From the NCBI GenBank assembly GCA_029783825.1, contig JAREIK010003420.1, forward strand, positions 46,662 to 110,661: a stretch of DNA of 64,000 bases, read 5' to 3'. The position numbers were made by a program, and so were the translations under genes. Positions 26,548-39,200 of this stretch are shown here, piece after piece. Positions within the stretch are counted from its first letter, which is position 1, and each line of letters begins with the position of its first letter. This stretch comes from Sapria himalayana (Eukaryota > Streptophyta > Magnoliopsida > Malpighiales > Rafflesiaceae). Under the pieces are notes generated by a model. It worked only from the letters and a program-made list of their open reading frames with translations, ran no database searches and had not been told where the DNA came from.

Positions 26548-27130
26548 TATTTAATATGATATGTCAAGCATAAATACATATAAATATTTCAAACAAGCAA
26601 GCTCTATAAAACTGACTGTAACACATTCAGCCCACTCATTCTGCCCAACCACAACACCACAACCAATACTCAACAAAACTGACTGAGACACATAATAATA
26701 ATATTTAATCACTCTATTCTCGTCAGAAAAATAAACCAAAAGGCTGGTGTCATCTGAGACACGGTGGAGGCAACCATAAGTGCGACGGACATGGGATGGA
26801 CCTAACTGAACATGGCTGGAACGGCGTGAGGTGGCCTGGAACTTGTCGGAACAGCAATAGATGCGTCAGAATTGGATGGGCATTTGCAGAATTGGTGGCA
26901 TCTTCATGTTATATATATAAATATATATTCCTGGTTCTAGTATCAGTTTTTTCGGACTGGACGGTTCTCGGGATGGATATTTCTTAATATCCGGAACCAT
27001 CCCAAAAGAAAAAATACGTGACAGAATGGGACGGGAAAAGTCAAAGTCAACGGATTTTTATCAGTCCAAATTCTTTCGGGACAAGACTTCGGGTCGGGTC
27101 GCGAATCTACGAGTCCTGTGAGCAACACCA
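26548..27130. other. hAT-A right flank and terminal region
   Basis: Non-coding end of the element upstream of the transposase start. It holds a GC-richer tract at 26950-27120 with CGGGACGG-type words and a short dyad around ATATTTCTTAATATCC, then the terminal repeat ending at 27130. Short ORFs here (26551-26739, 26796-26987, 26943-27140) show no domain and are not called. Confidence 0.65.
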
Positions 27131-27138
27131 CTAAATGC
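27131..27138. repeat. right target-site duplication of hAT-A
   Basis: CTAAATGC, identical to the sequence found at this place in unoccupied satellite monomers and to the flank at 47723-47730. Confidence 0.82.
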
Positions 27139-30100
27139 ATATAAAGTTAAATCAGTAAACTCCTAAACCTTGTAATGCCTAAATACATAAACCATTAAAC
27201 TGCTAAATACTACTTAATAATTAATAAATCAAAATTTTATTGCTATTTATTATATTTTTAAATATTCATTTTAATTAATTATTAGTGTATTTATTTAGAA
27301 ACATTTATTACAAAATAAATAATGAGTGTGATAAATATAATTTAAATTATATATTATTTATCTAATAAAAATATACGCTTATTAAAGAAGTATAAATTTA
27401 AAAATTAAAAATTATTATCAAGTAATATAAGTTACTTTAATTTTGAATCAATTTATGTTTTGTAAATATTTTTTAATTAATATCTATCTTAATATTAATA
27501 GTTTATAAATTTAATTTTTGATCATTATTATAATATCTATCAATAAAATTATTTATATTAAATTTATATGATATATAATTATTAATATTATTATCACAAA
27601 ATATTGTATATAAAATTTCAAAAAATTTAAAATATTATTATATTTTCAAATGTTATAACCTATGAAAATGATAAAAAATTATAGAAATTTTTTCTGTTAT
27701 TTTATTTTTTTAAATAAAACTATAAACCACTAAAAGCCTAATAACATAAATCGCTAAACTCCTAACAACAAAACCTCTAAATACTTAAATCATTAAACTG
27801 GGATACATTAATAATAAATCATAAATCTCATTTTAATTTTTATTAAGTATAATTTAAAATTTTTATTTTAATTATTTATCAATATATTTTATAGAAATAT
27901 AAATTACAAAATAAATTATTAGTGAGACAAATCTAATTTAAATTAAACCTGTATCACTTAATAATATATAATAAATCTCATTTTTTTATTATAATTTTAA
28001 ATATTCATTTTAATTATTTATTTGTTTATTTATATATAAATATTAATTACAAAATAAATTGAGTTAGACAAATATAATTTATATAAATTATTTTTCATAA
28101 AAAATTATTGATAAACTTTTTAAAAGGGAAAAAAATTTCAAAACAAAAAATTGTTATATAGTAATATATTTTGCTTTTCTTCTCAATCATTTTAGGTTTT
28201 GTAATTATATTTTAATTGATATTTATCTTCTTAATAATAGTTTATTAATTTATTTTTTTATCATTATTAGAATATTTATCAATAAAATTATTTATATTGA
28301 ATTTATATGATATATAAATATAATGATTATTATAACTAAATATTGTATTCACATATAAATAAAATTAAAAATTATTATATTTTCAAAGGTTATAACCTTT
28401 GAAAATATCAAAATAAATAAAAATAATATTTTTATTATTTTATTTTTTTAATAAAACCTATAAACCACTAAATGCATACACCGTTATATTAGTATACTCC
28501 TAAACCTCATAATGCCTAAATACATAAACCATTAAACCGCTATATACTACTTAATAATTAATAAATCTAATTTTTATTTCTATTTATTATAATTTTAAAG
28601 ATTCATTTTAATTATTTATTAGTTTATTTTTATAGAAATATTTATTACAAATTAAATTATGAGAGCGACATATATATTTTAATTAATTTATTTTTAATCA
28701 AAAAAAAATATAGGCTTATAAAAGAAATAAAAATTTAAAAATAAAAAATATTATCCTGTAATATATTTTACTTTAATTCTGAATCAATTTGGGTTCTGTA
28801 AATATTTTTTAATTAATATCAATCTTTTTATTAATAGTTTATTAATTTAAATTTTGATCATTATTATATTATCTATCAAAAAAATTGTTATATTGAATTT
28901 ATATGATATATAATTATTAATATTATTATAACTAAATATTATATTCACATTTAAAAAAAATTTAAATCTTATTATATTTTCAAAGTTTATAACCTATGAA
29001 AATGAGAAAAAATTAGAATTTTTTTTTGTTATTTTATTGTTTAAATAAAACTATAAACTACTAAATGCCTAAAAAGATAAATTGCTAAATTACAAAATGA
29101 CAAAACCTATAAATACTAAAACTATTAAACATGTGTACATTAATAAAAATTCATAATTCTCAATTTAATTTTTATTAAGTATATTTTTAAATTTTTATTT
29201 TCATTATTTATCAGTTTATTTTGATAGAAATATTAATTACAAAATAAATTATTAGTGAGATAGATCTAATTTAGATAATTTATTTTTCATTAAACAAAAT
29301 ATATATCCTTATAAAAAAAGGCAAAATTTTAAAAACAAAAATTTATTATTTAGTAATATATTTTATTTTTATTTTGAATCATTTTTGAATTTGCAATTTA
29401 ATTTTAATTTATATCATTCTTATTAATAATAGTTTATTAATTTTTTATTGATCATTATTATTATATCTATTAATAAAATTATTTATATTGACTTTACATT
29501 ATATATAATTATTAAGATTACTATTACTGAATATTATATTCACATTTAAAAAAATTAAAAATTATTATAATTTCAAAGGTTATAACTTTCAAAAATTAAA
29601 AAAAAATCAAAAAATTAAATTTTTTATTTTTTCATTCTTTATTTAAAAACTATAAATCACTAAAGGCCTAAACACTTAAATCAAAAAATCCCAAAACCCC
29701 TAAATACTTAAACCATTAAACTAATATATCCTGGATAATAAATAATAAATCTTTATTTTATTTGTATTCATTATAATTTTAAATATTTATTTTAATTATT
29801 TATTAGTTTATTTTTATAGAATTATAAATTAAAAATTAATTATGAGGAAGAAAAATTTAATTTAAATAATTTACTTTAATAACAAAAAATATAAACTTAT
29901 AAAAAGAAGCAAAACATCAAAGAAAGTATTATTTTGTAATATATTTTACTTTGATTTTTGAAAAAATTTATGTTTTGCAAATATATTTAAAATAATATCT
30001 ATCTTATTAATAATAGTTTATTAATTTATTTTTTGATCATTAATATATTATATTTCAATATAATTGTATATATTAAATTTATATGATATATAATTATTAA

Positions 30101-32661
30101 GATTATCATAACTAAATATAGTATTCACGTATAAAAAAAATTTAAAAATTGTTATGTTTTAAAAGTTTATAACCTTCAAAAATTAGAAAAAATAACAAAA
30201 ATACATTTTTTGTTATATCATTGTTTAAATAAAACTTATAAACCATTAAATGCCTAAATACATAAATATCTAAACTTTTAAACCCTGAAGCCCCTAAATA
30301 CTTAGACCTTTAAACTCGTAAACCTTAAATATAATTTAAATAATGTATAGAAATATTAATTACAAAATAAATTATTAATGATACAAATATAATTTAAATA
30401 ATATATTTTTCATGAAAAAAACATATAAGCTTATAAAATGATGCAAAAACTAAAAAAAATTATTACTTAGTAATAAATTTTACTTTGATTTTGAATCATT
30501 TTAGGTTTTTTTAATTATATTTTAATTTATATTTATCATATTAATAATAGTTTATTGATTTATTTTTTGATAATTGATATAATATCTATCAATAAAATTG
30601 TTTATATTTAGTTCATATTATATATAGTTATAATATTTATTATTACTAACTATTGTATTCATATTTTTAAAATTTTTAAAATTATTATATTTTCAAATAT
30701 TATAACCTTTGAAAATTTGAAAAAAATATCAAAAATAAATTTTTTGTTATTTCATTCATTGAATAAAATCTATAAACCATTAAATACCTAAATACTTAAA
30801 TCAACAACTTCTAGATCTCAAAAACCCTAAATAGATAAATTTTTTAAACCTGTATATCTTAAATAATAAATAATAAATCTCATTTTTAATTTTTTTCATT
30901 ATACTTTTAAATATTCATTTTAATTATTTTTTTGTTTATTTTTATATAAATATTAATTACAAAATAAATTATAAGTTATACAAATATAATTTATATAAAT
31001 TAATTTTCAACAAAAAAATATAGATAAACTTAATAAAAGAAGAAAAAAATTAAAAACAAAAAAATATTATATAGTAATATATTTTGCTTTGTTTCTGAAT
31101 CATTTTAGGATTTGTAATTATATTTTAATTGATATCTAACTTATTAATAATAGATTATTAATTTATTTTTTGATCATTATTAGAATATTTTTCAATTAAA
31201 ATGTTTATATTGAATTTATATGATATATAAATTTAATAATTATTATAACTAAATATTGTATTCACTTTTGAAAAAAGATTTAAAATTTTTATATTTTCAA
31301 AGATTATAACCTTTGAACATGTGAAAAAATAAAAAAAATATTTTTTTTTTGTTATTTCATTGTTTAAATAAAACCTATAAATCACTAAATACCTAAACAC
31401 ATAAATCATTAAACTAAAAAATACCGATACCCCTATATAGATAATCCTTTAAATCGGTATACCCTAAATAATAATTAATAAATCTCAATTTTATTTGTTT
31501 TCATTATAATTAAAAATATTCATTTTGATTATTTAGTTTTTTATTTTTATATATGTATTAATTATAATATAAATTATGAGTTAAAAATATAATTTATAAA
31601 AATTATTTTTCATCAAAAAATAGATAAGTTTATATAAAGAATAAAAATTTAAAGACAAATAATTATTATTAAGTAATATATTTTGCTTTGCTTTTGAATC
31701 ATTTTATGTTTTGATATTATATTTTAAGTAATATCAATCTTATTCATAATAGATTTTTAATTTATTTTTTGATAATTATTAGAATATCTATGAATAAAAT
31801 TGTTAATATTGAATTTATATGATATATAATTATTATGATTATTATAAATAAATATTGTATTCACTTTTGAAATAAATTTAAAAATTATTATATTTTCAAA
31901 GGTTATAATCTTAAAAAATTAGAAAGAATACAAAAAATAAATTTGTTGTTATTTCTTTTTTAAATAAAACCTATAGATCACTAAATGTTTACTTACTTAA
32001 ATCAGTAGCTCATAAAACCCGAAACCCCTAAATACATAAACCTTTTAACAGCTATATACTACTTAATAAATAATAAATCTCATTTTTATTTCTATTTATT
32101 ATAATTTTAAATATTCATTTTAATTATTTATATTTTAATTTTTAGAAAAATTAATTACAAAATAAATTTCGAGTGAAATAAATATTATTTAAATAATTTA
32201 TTTTTAATCATAAAAAAATATAAGCTTATAAAAAGATAGAAAATGTTAAAAATTAAATATTATTATTTAGTAATATATTTTTATTTGATTTTGAATCATT
32301 TTGTGTTATGTAAATATACTTTAATTAATATTTATACTATTAATAATTGTTTATTAATCTATTGTTTGATCATTAATATAATATCTATTATTAAAATTAT
32401 TTATATTGAATTTATATGATATATAATTAATAAGATTAATATAATTATACATGGTATTCAAATTTCAAAAGATTTTAAAAATTATTTTATTTTTAAAGGT
32501 TATAACCTTTGAAAATCTAAAAAAAATCAAAAAAAAATTTTATTCTTTTTCTATAAATAAAACCTATATACCACTAAATGCCTAAAAACATAAATTGCTA
32601 AACACCTAAATGACAAAACCCCTAAATAATCGATCCATTAAACCGGTATACCATATATAAT
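27139..32661 (+). repeat. AT-rich ~595-bp satellite array, plus orientation
   Basis: About nine monomers between hAT-A and the first LTR-like insert. It aligns monomer by monomer with 47731-53311. Shared variants include the GGTGTACATTAAT-like unit near 29120, the TCGTAAACC short unit near 30315, the ATAGATAATCC unit (31436) and the TTACTTACTTAAAT unit (31989). No gene is seen. Confidence 0.93.
28377..28408. repeat. 32-bp perfect palindrome (satellite landmark)
   Basis: Perfect dyad with half-site ATATTTTCAAAGGTTA, centred between 28392 and 28393. It is preserved in the corresponding monomer of macro-unit 2 at 48972-49003. Confidence 0.95.
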
Positions 32662-33219
32662 TGTTGGGAAATTGTGCTTCCTCGGTAGTGAGATTGAGAT
32701 ACAGAAACAACATAAAACAAGCAATATATATATCACAATTCAGCAACCATCCATGATAGAATCAAAAAATGAGTTAAATAAATACCGAAAATAACGTGGT
32801 TCGCTAGTGGCTCAGTACGACTAGCTAAATCCACCAGAAAATACTTATGCATTATAGATTAAAGCAAAAGAAATGTCTTAGAGTATGTAGCACACAAAAT
32901 AGTCTTGATAAATCGCACAGAGAGAAGAGAGACAGACGATGAACAGTTCCACGGGTCCAAAAACAGCCACCCGAAAATAAAATTAAAAAACATTTTATAT
33001 TAAAATTTCTCTCAGTTCATTTAACCGTTGCGGGTCGGATCACGAGACGAGTTAGGCTCTGCTCCAATTTCAGCCAGCTATCCGGTCAATGAGACCTCCG
33101 TTATTGTGCTACTGCTGCATCTCCGGCCTTTTAATATTTCCTTTCCTGCACTTACATGAAAATATTAATAGAGAAAAAAATATTTTTTATACAAATAGAT
33201 TATCAAAAACTAAATTACA
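32662..33219. mobile_element. LTR-like insert, copy 1 (probable solo LTR, copia type)
   Basis: A 558-bp block of non-satellite DNA inside a CATATAATAAATC-type monomer. It begins TGTTGGGAAATTGTGC and can be taken to end ...TTACA, giving TG...CA ends. The internal phrase ACGTGGTTCGCTAGTGG followed by CTAAATCCACC resembles a motif common in plant copia LTRs. No internal retrotransposon domain follows, so a solo LTR is the simplest reading. A clean 5-bp target duplication is not resolved, because the flanks are all A/T. The orientation is uncertain. Confidence 0.5.
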
Positions 33220-36200
33220 TATATAGTAATAATAAATCTTAAATCTCATTTTAATTTGTATTCATTATAATTTTAAATATTCATTTTTTATATTTATTAG
33301 TTTATTTTTTATATAAATATTAATTACAAAATAAATAATTATTCAGACATATATAATATTAATTATTTTCTTTTAATAAAAAAATATAATCTTATAAAAA
33401 GAAGTAAAAATTTAAAAACAAAAAATTATTATTTAGTAATAAATTTTACTATGATTCTAAATCATTTTAGGTTTTGTAATTATATTTTAATTTATATCTA
33501 TCCTATTAATAATAGTTTATTTATTTATTTTTTGATAATTGATATCATATCTATCAATAAAATTATTTATAATTATTTATATTATATATAATTATAATGA
33601 TTATTATTACTAAATATTATTTTCATATTTTTAAAAATTTTTAAAATTATTATATTATCAGAGGTTATATAAGCTATGTAAATGTGAAAAAATATCAATA
33701 AAAATTTTTTTGTTATTTCATTGTTTAAACCAAACATATAAACCACTAAATGCCTAAAAACATAAATTGCTAAAGTCCTAAATGACAAAACCTCTAAATA
33801 CGTAAAATATTAAACTTGTATACATTAATTATTAATTCATAAATCTCATTTTAATTTTTATTCAGTATAATTATAAATTTTTATTTTAATTATTTATCAG
33901 TTTATTTTTATTGAAATATTAATTACAAAATAAATTATTAGTTAAATAGATATAATTTAAATTAAACTGTTATACCCTAAATAATAAAGAATAAATCTCA
34001 TTTTTTTCATTATAATTTAAAATATTCATTTTAATTATTTATTTAATTCTTTTTATATAAATATTAATTAAAAAATAAATTATGAGTTAGACAAATATAA
34101 TTTATATAAATTATTTTTCATCAAAAAAAAATATAGATAAACTTATTAAAAGAAAAAAAAATTAAAAACAAAAAATTATTATATAGATATATAATTTGAT
34201 TTGCTTCTGAATCATTATAGGTTTTGTAATTATATTTTAATTGATATCTATCTTATTAATAATTGATTATTAATTTATTTTTTGATCATTATTAGAATAT
34301 TTATCAATAAAATTGTTTATATTGAATTTAAATGATATATAAATATAATGATTATTATAACTAAATATTGTATTCACATTTAAAAAAAATTAAAAATTAT
34401 TATATTTTCAAAGGTTATATAACCTTTGAAAATATCAAAAAATAATAAAAATAAATTTTTTTTTATTTTATTTTTTTAATAAAACCTATAAACCACTAAA
34501 TGCATACACAGTTATATCAGTATACTCCTAAACCTCATAATGCCTAAATACATAAACCATTAAACCGCTATATAATATTTAATAATTAATAAATCTAATT
34601 TTTATATCTATTTATTATAATTTTAAAGATTCATTTTAATTATTTATTAGTTTATTTTTATAGAAATATTTATTACAAATTAAATTATGAGAGCGACATA
34701 TATATTTTAATTAATTTATTTTTAATCAAAAAAGATATATGCCTATAAAATAAGTAAAAATTTAAAAATTAAAACTTTTTATCCAATAATATTTGTTACT
34801 TTAATTTTGAATAAATTTGGGTTTTGTAAATATTTTTTAATTAATATCTATCTTATTATTAATAGTTTATTAATTTAATTTATGATCATTATTATAATAT
34901 CTATCAATAAAATTGTTTATATTGAATTTATATGATATATAATTATTAAAGTTATTATAACTAAATATTGTATTCACATTTCAAAATATTTTAAATATTA
35001 TTATTTTTTCAAAGGTTATAACCTATGAAAATGACAAAAAATTATAAATTTTTTTTGTTATTTTTTTTTTAAATAAAACCTATAAACCACTAAATGCCTA
35101 AAAACATGAATCGCTAAACACATATACGACAAAACCTATAAATACTTAAACTATTAAATTGGTATGCATTAATAATAAATCATAAATCATATTATAATTT
35201 TTATTCAGTATAATTTAAAATTTTTATTTTAATTATTTATCAGTTTATTTTGATAGAAATATTAATTACAAAATAAATTATTAGTGAGACAGAAATAATT
35301 TAAATTAAACCGGTATACCCTAAATATTAAATAATAAATCTCATTTTTTTCATTATAATTTTAAATATTCATTTTAATTATTTATTTGATTATTTTTATA
35401 TAAATATTAATTAAAAAATAAATTATGAGTTAGAGAAATATAATTTATGTAAATTATTTTTAATCAAAAAAATATAGATAAATTTTTTAAAATAAAAAAA
35501 AATTACAAAACAAAAAATTATTATATAGTAATATATTTTGGGTTGTTATGAATCATTTTATGTTTAGTAATTATATTTTAATTGATATCTATTTTATTAA
35601 GAATAGATTATTAATTTATTTTTTGATCATATTAGAATATTAATCACTAAAATTGTTTATATTGAATTTATATGATATATAAATATAATGATTATTATAA
35701 CTAAATATTGAATTCACTTTTTAAAAAAATTTAAAAATTATTATATTTTCAAAGGTTACTTTGAAAATATCAAAAAATAATAAAAATAAATTTTTTGTTT
35801 TTTTATTTTTTAAATAAAATCTATAAACCACTAAATGCATACACAATTAAATCAGTTTACTCCTAAACCCCATAATACCTAAATACATAAACCATTAAAC
35901 CATATATAATACATAATAATTAATAAATCTAATTTTTATTTCTATTTATTATAATTTTAAATATTCATTTAATTATTTATTATTTTATTTTTATAGAAAT
36001 ATTTATTACAAAATAAATTATGAGTAAGACAAATATAATTTAAATAATTTATTTTTAATCAAAAAATATATATACGCTTATAAAATAAGTAAAATTTAAA
36101 AATTATTATTCAGTAATATATTTTACTTTAATCTTGAATCACTTTGGGGTTTTTAAATATTTTTTAATAAACATCTATCTTATTATTAATAGTTTATTAA

Positions 36201-39200
36201 TTTTATTTTTGATCATTATTATAATAACTAACAATAAAATTGTTTATATTGAATTTATATGATGTATGATTATTAATAATATTATAACTAAATAATGTAT
36301 TCACATTTCATAAAATTTAAAATCTAAAAACCATTAAACTGGTATACATTAATAATAAATCATAAATCTCATTTTAAATTTTATACAGTATAATTTTAAA
36401 TTTTTATTTTAATGATTTATCAGTTTATTTTTATAAAAATATTAATTACAAAATAAATTATTAGTGAGACAGATATAATTTAAATAATTTATATTTCAGC
36501 AAAAAAAATATAAGCTTATAAAAATACGCACAATTTTAAAAACAAAAATTTATTATTTAGTAGAATATTTTATTTTGATTTTGTATCATTTTAGATTTGG
36601 CATTTATATTTTAATTTATATAAATTCATAAACCTTAGATATAATTTAAAAAATCATTTGAAATATTAATTACAAAATAAATTATGAGTGAGACAAAAAT
36701 AATTTAAATAATTTATTTTTATATCAAAATAATATATAATCTTATAAAATGAGGCAAAAACTAAAAAACAAAAATTTTTATTTAGTAATAAATTTTCTTT
36801 GATTTTTAATCATTTTAGTTTTAGTAATTAAATTTTAATTTATATATACCATATTAATAATTGTTTATTAATTAATTTTTTGATAATTGATACAATATCT
36901 ATCAATAAAATTGTTTAAATTTAGTTTATATTATATATTGTTCTAATAATTATTATTACTAAATATTGTATTCACATTTTAAAACAATTTTAAATATTTA
37001 TATTTTCAAAGGTTATAACCTTTGAAAATTTGAAAAAATATCAAAAATAATTTATTTATTATTTCATTGTTTAAATAAAACCTATAAACAACTAAATGCC
37101 TAAATACATAAATGAATAACTTCTAAATCTCGAAAACCCTAAATAGATAATTTTTTTAATCATATATGTCCTAAATAATAAACAATAAATCTCATTTTTA
37201 TTTTTTCATTATAATTTTAAATATTCATTTTAATTATTTATTTGTTTATTTTTATATAAATAATAGTTACAAAATAAATTATGAGTTAGACAATTATAAT
37301 TTATAATTATTATTTTTCATTATAAAAATTTAAATAAACTTATTAAAAGAAAAAAAAATTAAAAACAAAAAATTATTATATGATAATATAAATTGCTTTG
37401 CTTTTGAAACATTATTGGTTTTGTAATTATATTTTAATTGATATCTATCTTATTAATAATAAATCATTAATTTATTTTTTGATCATCATTAGAATATTTA
37501 TCAATAAAATCGTTTATATTGAATTTATATGATATTTAAATATAATGATTATTATATTTTCAAAGGTTATAACCTTTGAAAATGTGAAAAAATAAAAAAA
37601 AATAATTTTTTTTGATATTTCATTGTTTAAATAGAACCTATAAACCACTAAATGCCTAAACACATAATTCAATAACTCCCAAATCTCTAAAACCCTAAAT
37701 AATAAATATTAAATCTCAATATTATTGTTTTTATTATAATTTTAAATATTAATTTTAATTATTTATTTGTTTATTTTTATATAAATATTAATTACAAAAT
37801 AAATTATGAGTTAGACAAATATAATTTATATAAATTATTTTGCATTAAAATGAAAAATAATTTATTTTAACAGAAAAAAAAATTCAAAACAACAAATTAT
37901 TATATAGAAATATGTTTTGCTTTTTTTTGAATCATTTTTATATAGTAATATATTTTTCATCTAAATATTATTATTTAGTAATATATTTTGATTTGATTTT
38001 GAATCATTGTGTTATGTAAATATATTTTAATTATTATTTATATTATTAATAATAGTTTATTAATATAATTTTTGATCATTATTATAATATCTATCATTAA
38101 AATTGTTTATATTGAATTTTTATAATATATAATTAGTAAGATTAATATAATAATAAATAGTATTCACATTTCAAAAAAATTTAAAAATTATTTTATTTTT
38201 AAAGGTTATAACCTTTGAAAATCATAAAAAATCATAAAAAAATTTATTTTTTTATATAAATAAAACCTATGAACTACTAAATGCCTAAAAACATAAATTG
38301 ATAAACTCCTAAATGACAAAAGTCCTAAATAATCAAATCATTAAACCGATATACCGCATATAATAAATCATAAATCTCATTTTAATTTGTATTCAATATA
38401 ATTTTAAATATTCATTTTAATTATTTATTAGTTTATTTTTTATATAAATATTAATTACAAAATAAATAATGAGTTAGACAAATATACTTTTAATAATTTA
38501 TTTTTAATCAAAAAAAATATAAGCTTATAAAAAGAAGTAAAAATTTAAAAACAAAAAAGTATTATTTAGTTATATATTTTTCTTTGATTTTGAATCATTA
38601 TATATAGGTTATGCATTATATTTTAATTGTTATCAATCTTATTAATAAAAGTTTATTAATTTATTATTTAATCAATTTTATAAAATCTAACAATAAAATT
38701 ACTTATATTGAATTTAAATGTCTTATAATTTTTAAGATTATTATAACTAAATATTATATTTACATTTGAAAAAAATTTAAAAATTATTATATTTTCAACG
38801 GTTATAACTTTCAAAAATGATAAAAAATAAAAAAAAATAATTTTTTTATTATTTTATTATTTAAATAAAACTTATAAACCACTAAATGTTTAAACATTTA
38901 AATCTCTAGACTCCTATACCCCAAAACCCCCTAAATACTTAAACCATTAGACCTATATAACATAAATAATAAATATTATTTTTATTTGTATTCATTATAA
39001 TTTTAAATATTCATTTTAATTATTTTTTAGTTTATTTTTATAGATATATTAATTACAAATAAATAATGAGTGAACCAGATATAATTTAAATAAATAATTT
39101 TTTATGAAAAAAAAATAAGTTCATAAAAATAAACAAAATTTTAAAAATTTAAAATTTTGTTTAGTAATATAATTTACATTGATTTTGAATTATATTGGGT

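Larger units (their letters stand above)
23691..27130 (-). mobile_element. hAT-A, full-length but dead hAT DNA transposon
   Basis: A 3.44-kb element inserted in the 8-bp block of a satellite monomer. The left end is TAGGGGTACTCATGGGAC. The complement of the right end is TGGTGTTGCTCACAGGAC, and the related element ending at 47722 has the less decayed form TAGGGCTCCTCACTGGAC. Both ends carry subterminal GGGACGG/CCGTCCC words, typical transposase-binding clusters (about 23700-23880 and 26950-27110). The decayed transposase gene lies on the minus strand between them. An 8-bp target duplication flanks the element. A matching but truncated copy lies at 45023-47722. Confidence 0.88.
12541..33937 (+). 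repeat. macro-unit copy 1 of ~21.4 kb
   Basis: A long segment whose internal monomer variants recur in the next segment. Anchor pairs read by eye are 12541/33938, 13090/34490, 14430/35825, 17515/38940, 20250/40660, 22340/42380, 27131/47723, 31430/52080 and 32662/53312. Offsets drift between about 20.0 and 21.4 kb because of local insertions and deletions. It contains hAT-A and the first LTR-like insert. The unit boundaries are arbitrary, as in any tandem array. Confidence 0.75.

Noticed and set aside
26543..27130. A BED zinc finger or a captured gene upstream of the hAT-A transposase
   Set aside because: Translation of all three minus frames upstream of 26308 gives a linker-like stretch (IEDDHISNDQ...) but no Cys-x2-Cys ... 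His pattern; the finger appears deleted in both copies.
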